The position numbers and the translations under genes are program-made. From Liolophura sinensis (Eukaryota > Mollusca > Polyplacophora > Chitonida > Chitonidae), in NCBI RefSeq assembly GCF_032854445.1, contig NC_088300.1:80393084-80457083 (forward strand): a stretch of DNA of 64,000 bases, given 5' to 3'. The notes beneath the pieces are model-generated. The model had not been told where the DNA came from and ran no database searches. It saw only the letters and a list, made by a program, of their open reading frames with translations. Positions 30,417 through 43,662 of the stretch are shown in pieces (the stretch's first letter is position 1; every line of letters begins with the position of its first letter).

Positions 30417-30774
30417 TCTCTCTGAATGGATAATCCCCTGGGCAAGTTTGAACTTTATTATATTATATGTAATTTGTAACTAGGACTGGTCACCATGGCT
30501 TAATCTACCTGCATGTAAAAAAAAAAAGAAATAAAAGCTCTGAAGTACCGTCATGATACGGTGAAACTAGTAAGCTAAATCACAAGTTAAGTCTGTCATG
30601 TTTCTTCCATAGTATATATATATATATATATATATGTATTTATGATAGAGAGAAAGTTTAATTTCATTTGAGGCTGAGTTCTGATCATGGTTTTATTGTT
30701 GGTACATACATTACTTTTACAAATGTATTGTCCTCACCAGAGATAGATACGCATGGTATAATAAAACAGTTATA

Positions 30775-31040
30775 TTTATTTATTTATTTGATTCGTGTTT
30801 TACCCCGTACTCAAGAATATTTCACTTATACAATGGCGGCCAGCATTATGGTAGCAGGAAACCAAGCAGAGCCCAGGGGAAACCCATGACCATCCACATG
30901 TTGCTGACAGACCTTCCCACGTATGGCCGAAGAGGAAGCCAGCATGAGCTGGACTTAAACTCAAAGCGACTGCATTGCTCAGAGGCTTCTGGGTCATAAC
31001 ACTGCGCTAGCACACTAACCAATTGAACCATGGAGGCCCC
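30775..31040 (-). mobile_element. Full-length tRNA-derived SINE, 266 bp, with 12-bp duplication
   Basis: Read on the - strand it begins ggggcctccatggttcaatt then ggttagtgtgctagc (tRNA A-box-like), has gagtttaagtcc (B-box-like), a central conserved body, and ends caccaatcaaata with an (aaat)n tail. Duplication aaaacagttata at 30,763-30,774 and 31,041-31,052. This copy shows the complete family structure. Confidence 0.94.
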
Positions 31041-31052
31041 AAAACAGTTATA

Positions 31053-32624
31053 AACCATGGTGATGCATGTTCGGTTGTTGGTTGTTATGTTAAAGGAGAG
31101 AAAGGAACTAACAAACATCCAAAGTAAAACTGTGCAAAATTCGGAGATAAATTAAGGCTTATGCTGCTCAGAGGTATATAATGAAACAGTTATAAACCAT
31201 GTAGGTTCAGTTTTTGGTTGTCATAAATATTAGAATAAAGAAAGGAACTAACAAATATTACATAAATAAATTAACATGTAGGCCTACAAACACAAAAGAC
31301 AAGGCTTATTCTCATCAGAGGTATATACTGTAAAGTATGTATTATTTGCTGGAATTTGTTTTAACGGATTTACTTCAAAGATAGATTTGCAGGAATTAAT
31401 TGTCGTGTAATTAATCAGGGAAATATTTAAAAAAAAATGTTAAGCCTGTTTAATTTTCAGAGTTATAATATGGCTGAAATTACTCAAACTCATCAAACAG
31501 GTATTATCACGAGTGACTATAGTCCTCTTTTGTTTCCTGCGGTGTTGCTAATCCTTGTAATCTGGATCAGAGATTAAAGCAACGGGGGAAAAATTATCAA
31601 GAAGAAGATGACGTCAAAGTATTCAAAGAGCCTCAGACATGTCACTTGTTTTCGCACCGGCCTTTGACGGGCGAGTGAGTACTTTTAATCAACTGGCAAA
31701 GTGACTGTCACCTTTTGAACAGTTAAAAGCAGACCATATAAATTCACCATTATTAGACCCAGTCATTCATGCAGTCAAGGAGCACGATTAGTTTTGGATT
31801 GTTTTCGGTTTTAATTGTCATTGCATAGTTGTCGAACGGCCATTGCGCTCTTGTATACAGGTTGCAATTTGTTAGAAGCTCACTCATTGGTCTGCGGGAG
31901 ACACCCAGCCAGTGGGATAAAATGTATCAAAGCAACATTCATTGGAAACCAACACATGTTGGTATCTACTTTTGTTTTACTCTCCTGGCACATAGAAGAC
32001 TGATCCAACTAAATACACATCGACTCCCACTTTGTTTTATACCACTATAACTTATCACCATAGTTTGAATATATTTAAAGCCTAATTTTAATTTAATTAC
32101 AACCAAGACACACATGACCACTTTGGCTTGTCACGGATGCAGCTATTGGCGATTAAAGTTGACCGCTCATTGCTACACATATATTTTGGAATGCAATTCA
32201 GTTTTTATCCAAAAATTTGAGTATTTGTACCATAAAAACACATAATTGATTTTTTTTCTACCCCAATTTTCAGTTTTTAACTGAATTTTACCCTTGAATA
32301 TCTGGCTAGAAATTGACCTGTATGAATCCCTGAACTGTGTACCCCTGTATGGTCATGTGACCTCACAGGGGGACACACAGGGGGAGCCTAACTTTGCACA
32401 CAGAACCCACCCAGGTACAAAGATGTTTGTAAATGATTAATCTTGTAAAGTTGTACTGCTGACAGTAGTAACTGAGTCGCTTCATCTACAAGTTACATCA
32501 TGTTCGCTATCTTCTTCAAAACTTATCAGCAAAAGGTTTCCCATGAGAACTGCTGCTTCGTCTCATTTGTGCCAGGATGGGTGTGCCTCTGTACTGCTTG
32601 GTACGTTAGTTAAGTTAAGGCACA
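31053..32624. other. No recognised feature
   Basis: AT-rich DNA. The ~100 bp after the SINE has a partial repeat at about 31,160-31,330 (aaacagttataaaccatg, aaaggaactaacaaat). No gene recognised. Confidence 0.5.
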
Positions 32625-33235
32625 CACATGCGGCTCATCAGATCATTTGAACCACACACATGCGATTCATCAGATCATTTGAACCACACACATGCGGTTC
32701 ATCAGATCAGTTGAGCCACACACATGCGGCTCATCTGATCGGTTAAGGCACACACATGCGGCTCATCAGATCAGTTGAGCCACACACATGCGGCTCATCA
32801 GATCAGTTGAGCCAAACACATGCGGCTCATCGGATCAGTTAAGGCACACACATGCGGCTCATCAGATCAGTTGAAGCACACACATGCAGCTCATCTGATC
32901 AGTTGAACCACACACATGCGGCTCATCAGATCAGTTAAGGCTCATCAGATCAGTTAAGACGCACACATGCAGCTCATCAGATAAGTTGAACCACACACAT
33001 CCAGCTCATTGATTAGTTGAGCCACACACATCCAGCTCATTGATTAGTTGAACCACACACATCCAGCTCATTGATTAGTTGAGCCACACACATGCGGCTC
33101 ATCGGATCAGTTAAGGCACACACATGTGGCTCATCAGATCAGTTAAGGCGAACACATGCAGCTCATCAGATAAGTTGAACCACACACATGCAGCTCATCT
33201 GATTAGTTGAGCCACACACATGCAGCTCATTTGAT
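32625..33235. repeat. ~31-bp minisatellite, ~19 copies
   Basis: Units contain cacacacatgcggctcatca and gatcagttgagc, with sub-variants (tgcagctc, tccagctcattgatt) clustered in the middle. Confidence 0.95.
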
Positions 33236-34029
33236 AGATCTAGAGGTAGACTGGATATAGTATGCAGTAATATTTGGCATGAAGTAAGATAACACATTCA
33301 GTTGAAAAGTGTTCCTTGTGTTTTAGTTTAGAGTTAGGATGTACATTTGTGATAAAAAAACCTGGTCAAAATTAAAAACCAATAGTCTGCATATGTAGAA
33401 TAGTGCTCTTACCACATAACTAAGAGTTCATTTCACTTTAGATTCACAGTCTGTAACCATAAATTTGGGTCAAGCTTTGGGTCAAATCTCATCTTTTTCC
33501 TCCTGTCAGTTAAGAAGTTGATGATACAAAAATGAGGCTCTCGTACCTAGCTTCGTGGAAAAGTGCCACCGTATTTGTTTCTCACAGAACACAAGTACCT
33601 CTAGGTGGGGTTTAACTACAAAAAGAAAAAAAATGACAGCCTTGTTTGAAGCAAGTAACTTTCTGAAAACATGGCCAAGGGTATAGAAAATTATTTTTCT
33701 TACTGTGATGGGGCTTGTATGCATATAACCTAGGAGTGGTTTCAGATTAAATGGTAAAAAAAAAGATGAGATCAGATTGACGTTGCTGTTGCAGCACGTT
33801 ACTGTGTTCTATTCTGAATGTGACTAGCAAAGTTTTTTGAGAGAAACTATAATTTGGAATGGGTTTTAGAGTGTTTAGCTGGCTGACAGGCATTACACAA
33901 CCAGTGAGAACAAAGGAAAAGATCACATGGTCGGGTACAGGTAGAGCCTTTGGCAGCTGACCTCAGATGCAGGTGGGGCTAGACCAGGTAGGTTGGATAA
34001 GTTACTAGGGGATATGTTGTACTTGCACA
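33236..34029. other. No recognised feature
   Basis: No exon, repeat or RNA gene was recognised. Confidence 0.5.
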
Positions 34030-34125
34030 GCACAATGACCCAGTAGCCTCTCACATGTACCTTTCGCTGTGAGTTCATGCTGGCTTGCTGTCTGGTCGAA
34101 TGTGGGAAGATCTGCCAGCAACTTC
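34030..34125 (+). mobile_element. SINE fragment, tRNA-derived head and central part
   Basis: acccagtagcctctcacatg, gctgtgagttcatgctggct and gggaagatctgccagcaact match the middle of the SINE family in sense orientation. It is followed by a short tcatggtcatgggttcctcc repeat (34,128-34,250). Confidence 0.75.
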
Positions 34126-34570
34126 ATGGCTCTCATGGTCATGGGTTCCTCCTCCTCATGGTCATGGGTTCCTCCTCCTCAAGGGTCTCTTGGTCATGAG
34201 TTTTCTCCTCCTCATGGGTCTCATGGTCATGGGTTCTCCTCAGCCATTGTAACTTTTTCCAGCTGAAGCTCCAGAATGAACAGAAAATAATTTTATAGTG
34301 TCGTGTAGCAAATGTTGATTGAATCAGGCTTTTACATTATGGTGACATTATACCTATATGGCAGTTGTTTTGAATATCTCTCCCCACAATATGCGTATGT
34401 AACTTCAGAAACATGAGTAACTCGTGTAGACATTTTAAACTGGCATACTGGGAAAGCTACATTTAGCTATTGGTGGAGAATGTCATAAGTCACCTTCAGA
34501 TTTGGTCTGCATTACCATGACATGATGATCTGTAAAAGGTTTTAGAAAAGTTATTTAGATTACATGAACA

Positions 34571-34678
34571 ATGGACAAAGGTCATCAGGAGCTGAAGAAG
34601 TTCTTGAAGGAAGGAGGTGTCATTTGTTCTTCGGGAACATGGTTAGGCTGGTTATCAGTAAATCGATGTCAACTGAAG
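34571..34678 (+). CDS. Candidate first coding exon (36 codons), unassigned
   Basis: TGA ACA ATG G gives an in-frame stop right before a strong start context. The frame runs MDKGHQELKKFLKEGG to NRCQLK and ends exactly on a codon at ctgaag|gtaatg. No family was recognised. The phase-0 end would fit the phase-0 junction after liprin-beta exon 2, so it could be a distal alternative first exon of that gene, or a chance open frame. Confidence 0.3.
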
Positions 34679-34753
34679 GTAATGCGTCATGCAGTCACCA
34701 TTTATTAGGACTATTTTTCCTGGCATAGAAAAAAGAGTTCATAAGAAATTTAT

Positions 34754-35195
34754 GAGGTAAGTCGCTCCATGTTTGTCAGCAGTTTATGAGATAAGTCGCT
34801 CCATGTTTGTCAGCAGTTTATGAGGTAAGTCGCTCCATGTTTTCAGCAGTTTTATGAGGTAAGTCGCTCCATGTTTGTCAGCAGTTTATGAGGTAAAGTC
34901 GCTCCATGTTTGTCAGCAGTTTATGAGGTAAGTCGTTCCATCTTTGTCAGCAGTTTGAGGTAAGTCGCTCCATGTTTGTCAGCAGTTTATGAGGTAAGTC
35001 GCTCCATGTTTGTTAGCAGTTTATGAGGTAAGTCGCTCCATGTTTGTCAGCAGTTTATGAGGTAAGTAGTTCCATGTATGTCAGCAGTTTTATGAGGTAA
35101 GTCGCTCCATGTTTGTTAGCAGTTTATGAGGTAAGTCGCTCCATGTTTGTCAGCAGTTTATGAGGTAAGTCGCTCCATGTTTGTTAGCAGTTTGC
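34754..35195. repeat. ~36-bp minisatellite with donor- and acceptor-like motifs, 13 copies
   Basis: Units read tttatgaggtaagtcgctcc then atgtttgtcagcag. Most hold a consensus-like 5' splice site (gag|gtaagt) and a tttgtcagcag acceptor-like end. It begins 76 bases after the candidate exon donor at 34,679. Confidence 0.93.
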
Positions 35196-38100
35196 AGTAT
35201 TATCAGATAGTTTTTTTGTTTTTTGTTGCAGCTGAGATATATGTAAGGTTGGTCATCAAATAGATTTAGAAACTAATAACATGCCATTAACTTATTGCAT
35301 TTTTTGATGAACTAGCCCCTCCCCCCCCCCCCCCCCCCACAATTGACCTATTTTCAGATGAACACCTCCTTTGTTTGCTTTTATTTTGGCATAGAGGTAT
35401 TAAAGTGGAAAGTAAAATGCCTGTGTGGCCTTTTTAAACATAAAAACCTTTTTTTTCCCCTAAATTGTTTTGATAAGCTTACAAAATATAACAGGATTCT
35501 TGAAATGTTTTATTATGTTTTATTGTTTTACCTTCATAGATTTATTTGAATTCTTTGTGATTTTACTGTAGGAAATTTCTCATGTTTGCTGTTGTGACTA
35601 GTTTTTAAATATTTTCATCTCTTATTCTGAAGTTTCTGTACCTAGAGAATTAACAAAATAGCCATTTGCCGGACACCTTATTTTGCTGTCATGGATGTGA
35701 CATGTTTAATTAAATAAAGTTTAATTTTTCGTTTAATTCTTAGTGGGAAAAGTTAGTTGACCAGCTTGATCATGTACGTCATGATGCAGTTCAATTCTCA
35801 GTACTAGTACCCTCAGTAATATATTTAACACTTAACTTAACACTTAACGCCATGTTTCAAGAGGACTGCAAATTATGAGTTCCATAATGTAGTGGTTAAA
35901 ACATGTTGATTTTATTCACAGAAGTTGAATAGACACATATTTAGGTACCATTATGTTGCTTTATGTATTGTTGACAATGTTTGCGTCTTCAGTTTAATGG
36001 TATAGTGCATGTCTGTTTATGTAGTATATATTTCATGACCTGTTCAGTTACTACATGTACCTGGGTGTGCATCTGTACTAGTGTTGACATACAAACCTGA
36101 CATCAAGTGGAATTTTGTGATCTACCTGGAACTTTAGTCAGTCAGTATAACAACTGTGTTCATTTTAGAGTGATTCTTCTGTGTTTTTTTTATTTCCGAT
36201 GTTCTGGTGACTCTGTACAAACGCTGTGTGTATGTGATGGGGTGGGGCGTGGAGTGGGGCCTGGGGTTTTGGGTGGAGTGGGGCTTGGGTGGGTGTAAGA
36301 TACCTTATACATGTATAAATTGTCTGTGTTATTGACATTACATGCCTGGTAGAGTTACCCTGTCTGTAGTCGGGACAGGGACCCAGTTTAATTAGCCCCC
36401 AGACTCAGGCCCACATTGAAGCTATATCCTGTGAGGTAGGAAGATGAAGCAGCTGAATTAAACTCCTGGCCTGGGTCTGTCAGTTCATGTGGTACTTCTC
36501 AATACAGTACTAGGCTGTGTTAGGGTGTAGTGGCTGCCTGTGGGCTACAAGGCTGCAGGGACATAGACTGTGGGTCTGACACCATCATCAGTACCTCACA
36601 GACTGCAAGGCATATCCACTAGCGTCTTCAAGGTACTTGTACATATGATTTTTTCTGTATGTATAGCAAAAGACTCAACCTAAGAACAGCATGTTTGGTG
36701 GACATGTGTATCTGATAGCAGTCTAATCATCCCTATGCAGCTGCTGAGAATATTAGCATGCTTTATGCCATTTTGTGTGTGGTTGGGGGAGGGGGGGGTG
36801 GGGAGGGGTTGAAAAACTTACAGCATGAGTGATATAAAAAGCTTTACTTCATTGTGTTTGGTAAATTTAGTGTTTAGTATTTGTATTATCAGTAACCTTG
36901 CATGCTGTAAACCTGTTTTTCATGTTGGTTTTATAGCCACTTGTCTACTACACAGTTACAGGTAGCATGGTTACATTTTGTCTGGAGTATATTGGAATTA
37001 TTTTCAGTTAACAGGCATTAGAAACCAGTTCTATGTGTAATTCTTGACAAACTTAGCGTATGGTTATATATGCTCATATAGTATAAATTATAGTCTCACT
37101 GTCTGTTTAGTGCAAATCAGTATTCACAGTTTGGGCTGCAACCATACACAGAAGTGTGGATAAATTATAAGTATGTAAATCTGTCACAGGTAATTATATG
37201 ATGTACCTGCACACATATCTGTACATTACATACATGTATGTGTTAGCGGGGAACTTATAGGTTGTCAGTGGAGAACATGCACTATTCATATGGTTGTATT
37301 ACCTGCCTTCAAGTAGCTTATGGAAACACCTCAACCTGATGAGTATGTATTTTCAGTTCTTTACGATAATTACTGTTGTAGAAGTGTGAAGCTGTAATAG
37401 AATGACTGTGACATGAATTGTCGCTTGATTTATTTATCATGACGTGCTCTGGTAGACTAATCAGTTACTGCTTGGACTTTGTGTCTCTCAGATCTTGTTA
37501 TAAGTAAATCAGTAATCCGTGACCAGACCTATACAGGTGAAAATGAACACTGAATTGAGTCTCCAGCATTCTTCATTCCATACATCAGAATGAAAATCAG
37601 GAGGTGTTTTAGATATTCACTTATCTATGTTGGTGCTCAGAATATACTGTATACAAGGATTGCCCCAGGGTGCTGCTGTTTGTCATTCAGTAGGGGACTG
37701 GTTATGTTGTCATGTAGTCACACTTAATATTCCACACTTCAGTACAAAGTATATATTTAAGTGAGGAAGCACTATAGTTGAACTTGAAAATGGGTGTGGC
37801 TTAAGGCATATGTGTTTCTAGGACAGGGCGGAAATTTTGTAGTCATTACTGTAATAAGGTACAAAATCTGGCATTTAGTAACCCTAACAGTCACATTGGT
37901 CTTCAAACTTAGCTTGTACATGTCATTTTAATGTGATTGTATTCAAAGTGTGATGACAACACAAAATTTGGAGTATTCCTAGAATAGTGACGTCTAATAA
38001 ATTGCAATTGACATCACTGCAGTATTTTTTACATAATTCTGCTTAAGCCATGATCCTTTTGGAGTGTGTAAATTGTGCATTTACAGGTAGAATAAAACCC

Positions 38101-38887
38101 TGACCGAGGTAAATGGACAAGATGCTGTATTTCGCAGGTTACATGTGAGCATTTGCAAGCTATCACACTGTGGTCTCTGGTCTGGTTTTGCTCTCTATGC
38201 TGTATGTCTATTACACTGTCGTCACTGCTCTGGTTTTGCTCTCTATGCTGTATGTCTATCACGCTGTTGTTGCTGTTCTGGTTATACCCTCTATGCTGTA
38301 GCTGTATTTCACAGGTTGCGTGACCATTTGCCAGCTATTACACTGCCTTCCCTGCTCTGGTATTACTCTATGCTGTTGTCCTATTTCACGGCTTACAAGT
38401 GACCATTTGCCAGCTATCACACTGCCAAGCCTGCTTTTTACTCTGTGTGCTCTTGTGTCTTTAAATACAATGGACATGTTCATGTAACTGTGAAACGTAA
38501 ATTTGTGATTTATAGACGATAACGGATGGATGCTAGCATGACATCGATGGATGACTTTGTTCTGTGCAAGTAGCAAATGAGCTGTGCATATAAATTCAAC
38601 ATAAATGTAGGCGTAAATGATATGGTATTATTTCTTAGTCTGACATCCTGGAATTGGACGAGAAACTAGATGTATTTTAGAGTTGTAACGTACGCTGTTT
38701 CTTATATTCTTGGAACGGTGTGTGCTCAGCATGTGTACACATATATTTGTTTGCCCCTAAGTAATCTCATTTATTGAAGTAAGATGGGAACTTTGTCCGA
38801 TGTATTTCGCTACTAACTTCTTGTCCTAATAATGAGCCTCAATCCTATGGCAAACATCTCAGGGTAATTAATAACCATGCTTCAGAG
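35196..38887. other. No recognised feature; homopolymer tracts
   Basis: Long AT-rich stretch with a poly-C run at about 35,318-35,338 and a G-rich tract at 36,785-36,810. At 38,140-38,420 a loosely repeated ctctatgctgtatgtctatc segment occurs. No exon with credible splice sites or recognised protein was found. Confidence 0.5.
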
Positions 38888-39370
38888 TATAATAGGGAGG
38901 TTTTTGTGCTCCATTCAGTGTGACTGAACAGTTAATAGGGAGATTTTTGTGCTCCATTCACTGTGACTGAACAGTTAATAGGGACATTTTTGTGCTCCAT
39001 TCACTGTGACTGAACAGTTAATAGGGACATTTTTGTGCTCCATTCACTGTGACTGAACTGTTAATAGGGAGATTTTTGTGCTCCATTCACTGTGACTGAA
39101 CTGTTAATAGGGAGATTTTAGTGCTCCATTCACTGTGACTGAACTGTTAATAGGGACATTTTTGTGCTCCATTCAGAGTGACTGAACAGTTAATAGGGAC
39201 ATTTTTGTGCTCCATTCAGTGTGACTGAACAGTTAATAGGGAGATTTTTGTGCTCCATTCAGTGTGACTGAACAGTTAATAGGGAGATTTTTGTGCTCCA
39301 TTCAGTGTGACTGAACAGTTGACAAGGACAGTTTTGTATTTCTTTCAGTGTGACTGAACACTTAATAGGT
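38888..39370. repeat. 43-bp minisatellite, ~11 copies
   Basis: Units contain agttaatagggacatttttg and tgctccattcactgtgactg. Very homogeneous, hence recently amplified. Confidence 0.96.
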
Positions 39371-39795
39371 GACATGAAAAAAACAAAAAGATACATGTAA
39401 TGAAAACATGACTGCCACCACCACCACTACTGTATCAAGACTGTTAATATACCACATAGTATAGAACTACAATTTAATCCTTACATTTTGTATTATACAT
39501 GTCATTGGGTGATTAAGCATATAGTTATTTTTATTAAGTTATAAAACTTGCAAAACCTGAATATCTGCATCTTTCACCGTCTAATTCACAGACTTTTGCC
39601 TGGTAATGTGGGCTATTGACCAACAGGCTATTAATTACTCCCAGTATTTTGGTAAGTTTTGAAAGAGAAGACTTCAAAGAGATGTAATTTCTGCCGTAGG
39701 AATTCCTTGTATTTATTTTGAGGAAGTGAAATTAAGATACTGCTTTAGGTTCTTATCATTTAGTTGGGCAGATTAAGTCATTATTCAATAAGAAC

Positions 39796-39825
39796 CTTTC
39801 ACTTAGTGATTCAAGCACCAAATTT
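39796..39825 (+). repeat. Left terminal inverted repeat of the 8.6-kb transposon
   Basis: It starts ctttcacttagtgattcaag and continues to aaattt. It pairs with 48,387-48,416. Similarity drops sharply inside. Confidence 0.8.
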
Positions 39826-39861
39826 GGCAAAAATGATGTCCAGATTGTACTTTTCAAGAAA

Positions 39862-41245
39862 ATCATGATCATTCCTTGAAATGTTGTGGTCATGCTTTGT
39901 TGGATTGTATTATCATGATCATTCCCTGAAATGTTGTGGTCGTGCTCTGTTGGATTGCATTATCATGATCATTCCCTGAAATGTTGTGGTCGTGCTCTGT
40001 TGGATTGCATTCTCATGATCATTCCCTGAAATGTTGTGGTCGTGCTCTGTTGGATTGCATTATCATGATCATTCCCTGAAACGCTGTGGTCGTGCTCTGT
40101 TGGATTGCATTATCATGATCATTCCCTGAAACGCTGTGGTCGTGCTCTGTTGGATTGCATTATCATGATCATTCCCTGAAATGCTGTGGTCATGCTCTGT
40201 TGGATTGCATTATCATGATCATTCCCTGAAATGCTGTGGTCGTGCTCTGTTGGACTGTATTATCATGATCATTCCATGAAATGTTCATTATCATGATCAT
40301 TCCCTGAAATGCTGTTGTCGTGCTCTATTGGACTGCATTATCATGATCATTCCCTGAAATGCTGTGGTCGTGCTCTGTTGGACTGCATTATCATGATCAT
40401 TCCCTGGATTGCATTATCATGATCATTCCCTGAAATGCTGTGGTCATGCTCTGTTGGATTGTATTATCATGATCATTCCCTGAAATGCTGTGGTCGTGCT
40501 CTGTTGGATTGCATTATCATGATCATTCCCTGAAATGCTGTGGTCGTGCTCTGTTGGATTGCATTATCATGATCATTTTCTGACATGGTGTGGTCGTGCT
40601 CTGTTGGACTGCATTATCATGATCATTCCCTGAAATGCTGTGGTCATGCTCTGTTGGATTGCATTATCATGATCATCCCCTGAAATGTTGTGGTCGTGCT
40701 CTGTTGGATTGTATTATCATGATCATTCCCTGAAACGCTGTGGTCGTGCTCTGTTGGACTGCATTATCATGATCATTCCCTGGATTGCATTATCATGATC
40801 ATTCCCTGAAACGCTGTGGTCGTGCTCTGTTGGATTGCATTATCATGATCATTCCCTGAAATGTTGTGGTCGTGCTCTGTTGGATTGCATTATCATGATC
40901 ATTGCCTGAAATGCTGTGGTCGTGCTCTGTTGGATTGCATTATCATGATCATTCCCTGAAATGTTGTGGTCATGCTCTGTTGAATTGCATTATCATGATC
41001 ATCCCCTGAAATGCTGTGGTCTTGCTCTGTTGGATTGCATTATCATGATCATTCCCTGAAATGCTGTGGTCGTGCTCTGTTGGATTGGATTATCATGATC
41101 ATTCCCTGAAATGTTGTGGTCATGCTCTGTTGGATTGTATTATCATGATCATTGCCTGAAATGCTGTGGTCATGCTCTGTTGGATTGTATTATCATGATC
41201 ATTCCCTGAAATGCTGTGGTCATGCTCTGTTGGATTGTATTATTT
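39862..41245. repeat. 50-bp minisatellite at the left sub-terminal end of the transposon, ~27 copies
   Basis: Units contain tatcatgatcattccctgaa, atgctgtggtcgtgctctgt and tggattgcat. Each has the palindrome ATGATCAT. The first unit starts 36 bases inside the terminal repeat. Truncated units mark internal junctions near 40,290, 40,410 and 40,790. Confidence 0.95.
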
Positions 41246-43284
41246 TATATGAGTTGGCATTAAGAGATGGATGGACATGCTGTCGGAGCCTACGGTGTTA
41301 GACTCACTGTTGTTTTAGCCAGGGCAATGGCCGCCACAAAGTCTGGGTAGCGCACAGCAAACCCGGACATATGTAGACTGCTTCGGAAACTGAGAAGACG
41401 ATGTCTTCTGCATGGACAGAGCGGATGTCATATCCAGCAGGCCTGATGAATATAGTCAACACTGTTGCCATAATGCCTGCGAAGTTATGATCAAAACGCC
41501 CATTGCTGTTGGCTGCTAATTCTCATGTACATGGAAAAGTATGACTCCGATACAGACAAATAATTGTGTGAAATTATATACTATTCTATAAGAGAACCCA
41601 GAAGGTAGAGGCCATGTGATTCCCTGGTTACAAACCGAGTGGGTGCAGAAATTCGTCCTGCAAATGTAACATTGGAATCGACCTCAGCAACAGCCTGCTC
41701 GTTTGGATTGTGTAATTTTCATTTTTCTAGATAGCCTTGGTGTTCTTGCAGATCTCAAGTGATGTTTCTTGTACTGCCTGGGGTTTATGTCTCGTCATAA
41801 ACGAGGTGTATGTATGTCTGATACCATGGAGTGTAATGGTGGAAGGCATAATTTTCTTGTGCATACTTATAAAGGTCAAGCAAAGACACTGACAAAACTT
41901 GATGGGCGGCTTTCATGCTTTCTTCTTTTGACCTTGACGCTGGCGCTTTTGTTCATAAAAGCCAAACCTGAGGAAGACATTCTCAGGGTATCCTAGTTCT
42001 TCACCCTCCCTTGCGATCAATATTTGGGAACATTCTGAGAGAACTATGAGATGTAGAGAAATATCTTGTGGAGTTTTATAAAACTTGCATCTTTAGTGAC
42101 ACAAACAAATCATTTTTAGCATCATTTTCATAATAATTCTATGCATAGATTTCCTTATAGAAAAGTGGTTGAGAAAGAAGATAGGACATAAAAAAGTCCA
42201 TTTCACTCAGAATGGGTTCCTCATTCCAATGAGATGTCTGAAGAGTTATGGTTGTGTCACTATATTAGAGAATGGCTTCGACATTTTTTTAAAATAAGAA
42301 GCCACTCCCTTTTGTACCTGCTCAGCAACGCTGACGTGAGTTGAGTTTGTCTTGTTCAGGGTATGAATTGTCTGGTTGACGATGGCCAATTGACTTCTTC
42401 CTTCTGGATTTTCGAGGAACAAGTAATCAACAAAAGAAAACATGTTTTGTGAAGACAATTTACAATAGAAGAGACAGCTAAAATGTTAAATCAGCATTTA
42501 AGCTCAGATCTAATGTGTACAAATTTTGCTTCACCACTCATATGAAAACCAACAATATTTTAATAATTATTCTGCACTACATAACTCCATAATATTACTC
42601 AATTTAATATAACCTTACCACTTGGTTTTTATTTTATATGCCATACTGTTGTAAATTAATGCAACAAACACTAAAATAATGGAAGACACTCCCAGCAATA
42701 TCTAATGCGTCTTGTTGCTGAAATAGAAATTTAAAATTTAAATGGTTCTATTACTGAACATTTGCCTGTGCAGAATTGCACTCTGGAATTAAAAATAAAA
42801 CCAAAACAGCCAACTTCTTACAGCTGTTCACAGTTTAACAGAAACAAATTATTTAAAACAAAAATATGTCCAAAAATGATTTCAATGTAAATAAAACATG
42901 CTTTTTTTTTTCTTTTTTTATGACATTAAGGATAAAGAACACAACTCACCGACATAAAATATTTTTAGACATTTTCAATAACAAAAAACGCAGCGCAAAT
43001 TGTGTAATACAAAAATACATTTTTCAAAATCAGGTTGATTAAATGTCAGCATTGTCCAGGCTTAGGAAGGACTGATGTTTCTTTGGGTAAAACTGAAAAA
43101 TGACCCCACGACCTGATCAAGCCAACATTCGAGAAGACACCACTTTGATATAACACTTTCGATCATACCACAAGAAATGTAGAATTAATTTCGACAGTGA
43201 ATACCCGTCACATTCATGATAGTTGAATGAATTTGTAAGCAAACATATGCGATGACTTCTTTAAAGTTCTGTGGCTGGTGAGTT
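41246..43284. other. Internal transposon DNA, no clear gene
   Basis: AT-rich from 42,000 on. A 70-codon open frame on the - strand (42,458 to 42,246) reads protein-like (VDYLFLENPEGRSQLAIVNQ) but matches nothing recognised and lacks context. Confidence 0.4.
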
Positions 43285-43662
43285 AATCTGGTGAAGTCTC
43301 AGATTGCAGCTTAATCAAGAGAAGCTAATCTGGTGAAGTCCCAGACTGCCGTGTGATCAAGAGAAGCTAATCTGGTGAAGTCCCAGACTGCTGTGTGATC
43401 AAGAGAAGTTAATCTGGTGAAGATCCTTTGTGATTAGCGATGCTAATCTGGTGAAGTCGCAGACTGCCACGTGATCAAGAGAAGCTAATCTGGTGAAGTC
43501 ACAGACTGCCGTGTGATCAAGAAAAGCTAATCTGGTGAAGTCTCACACTGCCATGTGATCAAGAGAAGCTAATCTGGTGAAGTCCCAGACTGCCACGTAA
43601 TCAAGAGAAGTTAATCTGGCGAAGTCTCAGACTGCCGCGTGATCAAGAGAAGCGAGAGCATG
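43285..43662. repeat. 42-bp minisatellite inside the transposon, 9 copies
   Basis: Units contain gaagctaatctggtgaagtc, ccagactgccgtgtgatcaa and ga, one shortened. Confidence 0.95.

Noticed and set aside
32625-33235. CRISPR-like regular repeats
   Set aside because: Units are contiguous with no unique spacers, and the DNA is clearly eukaryotic; same for the other arrays.
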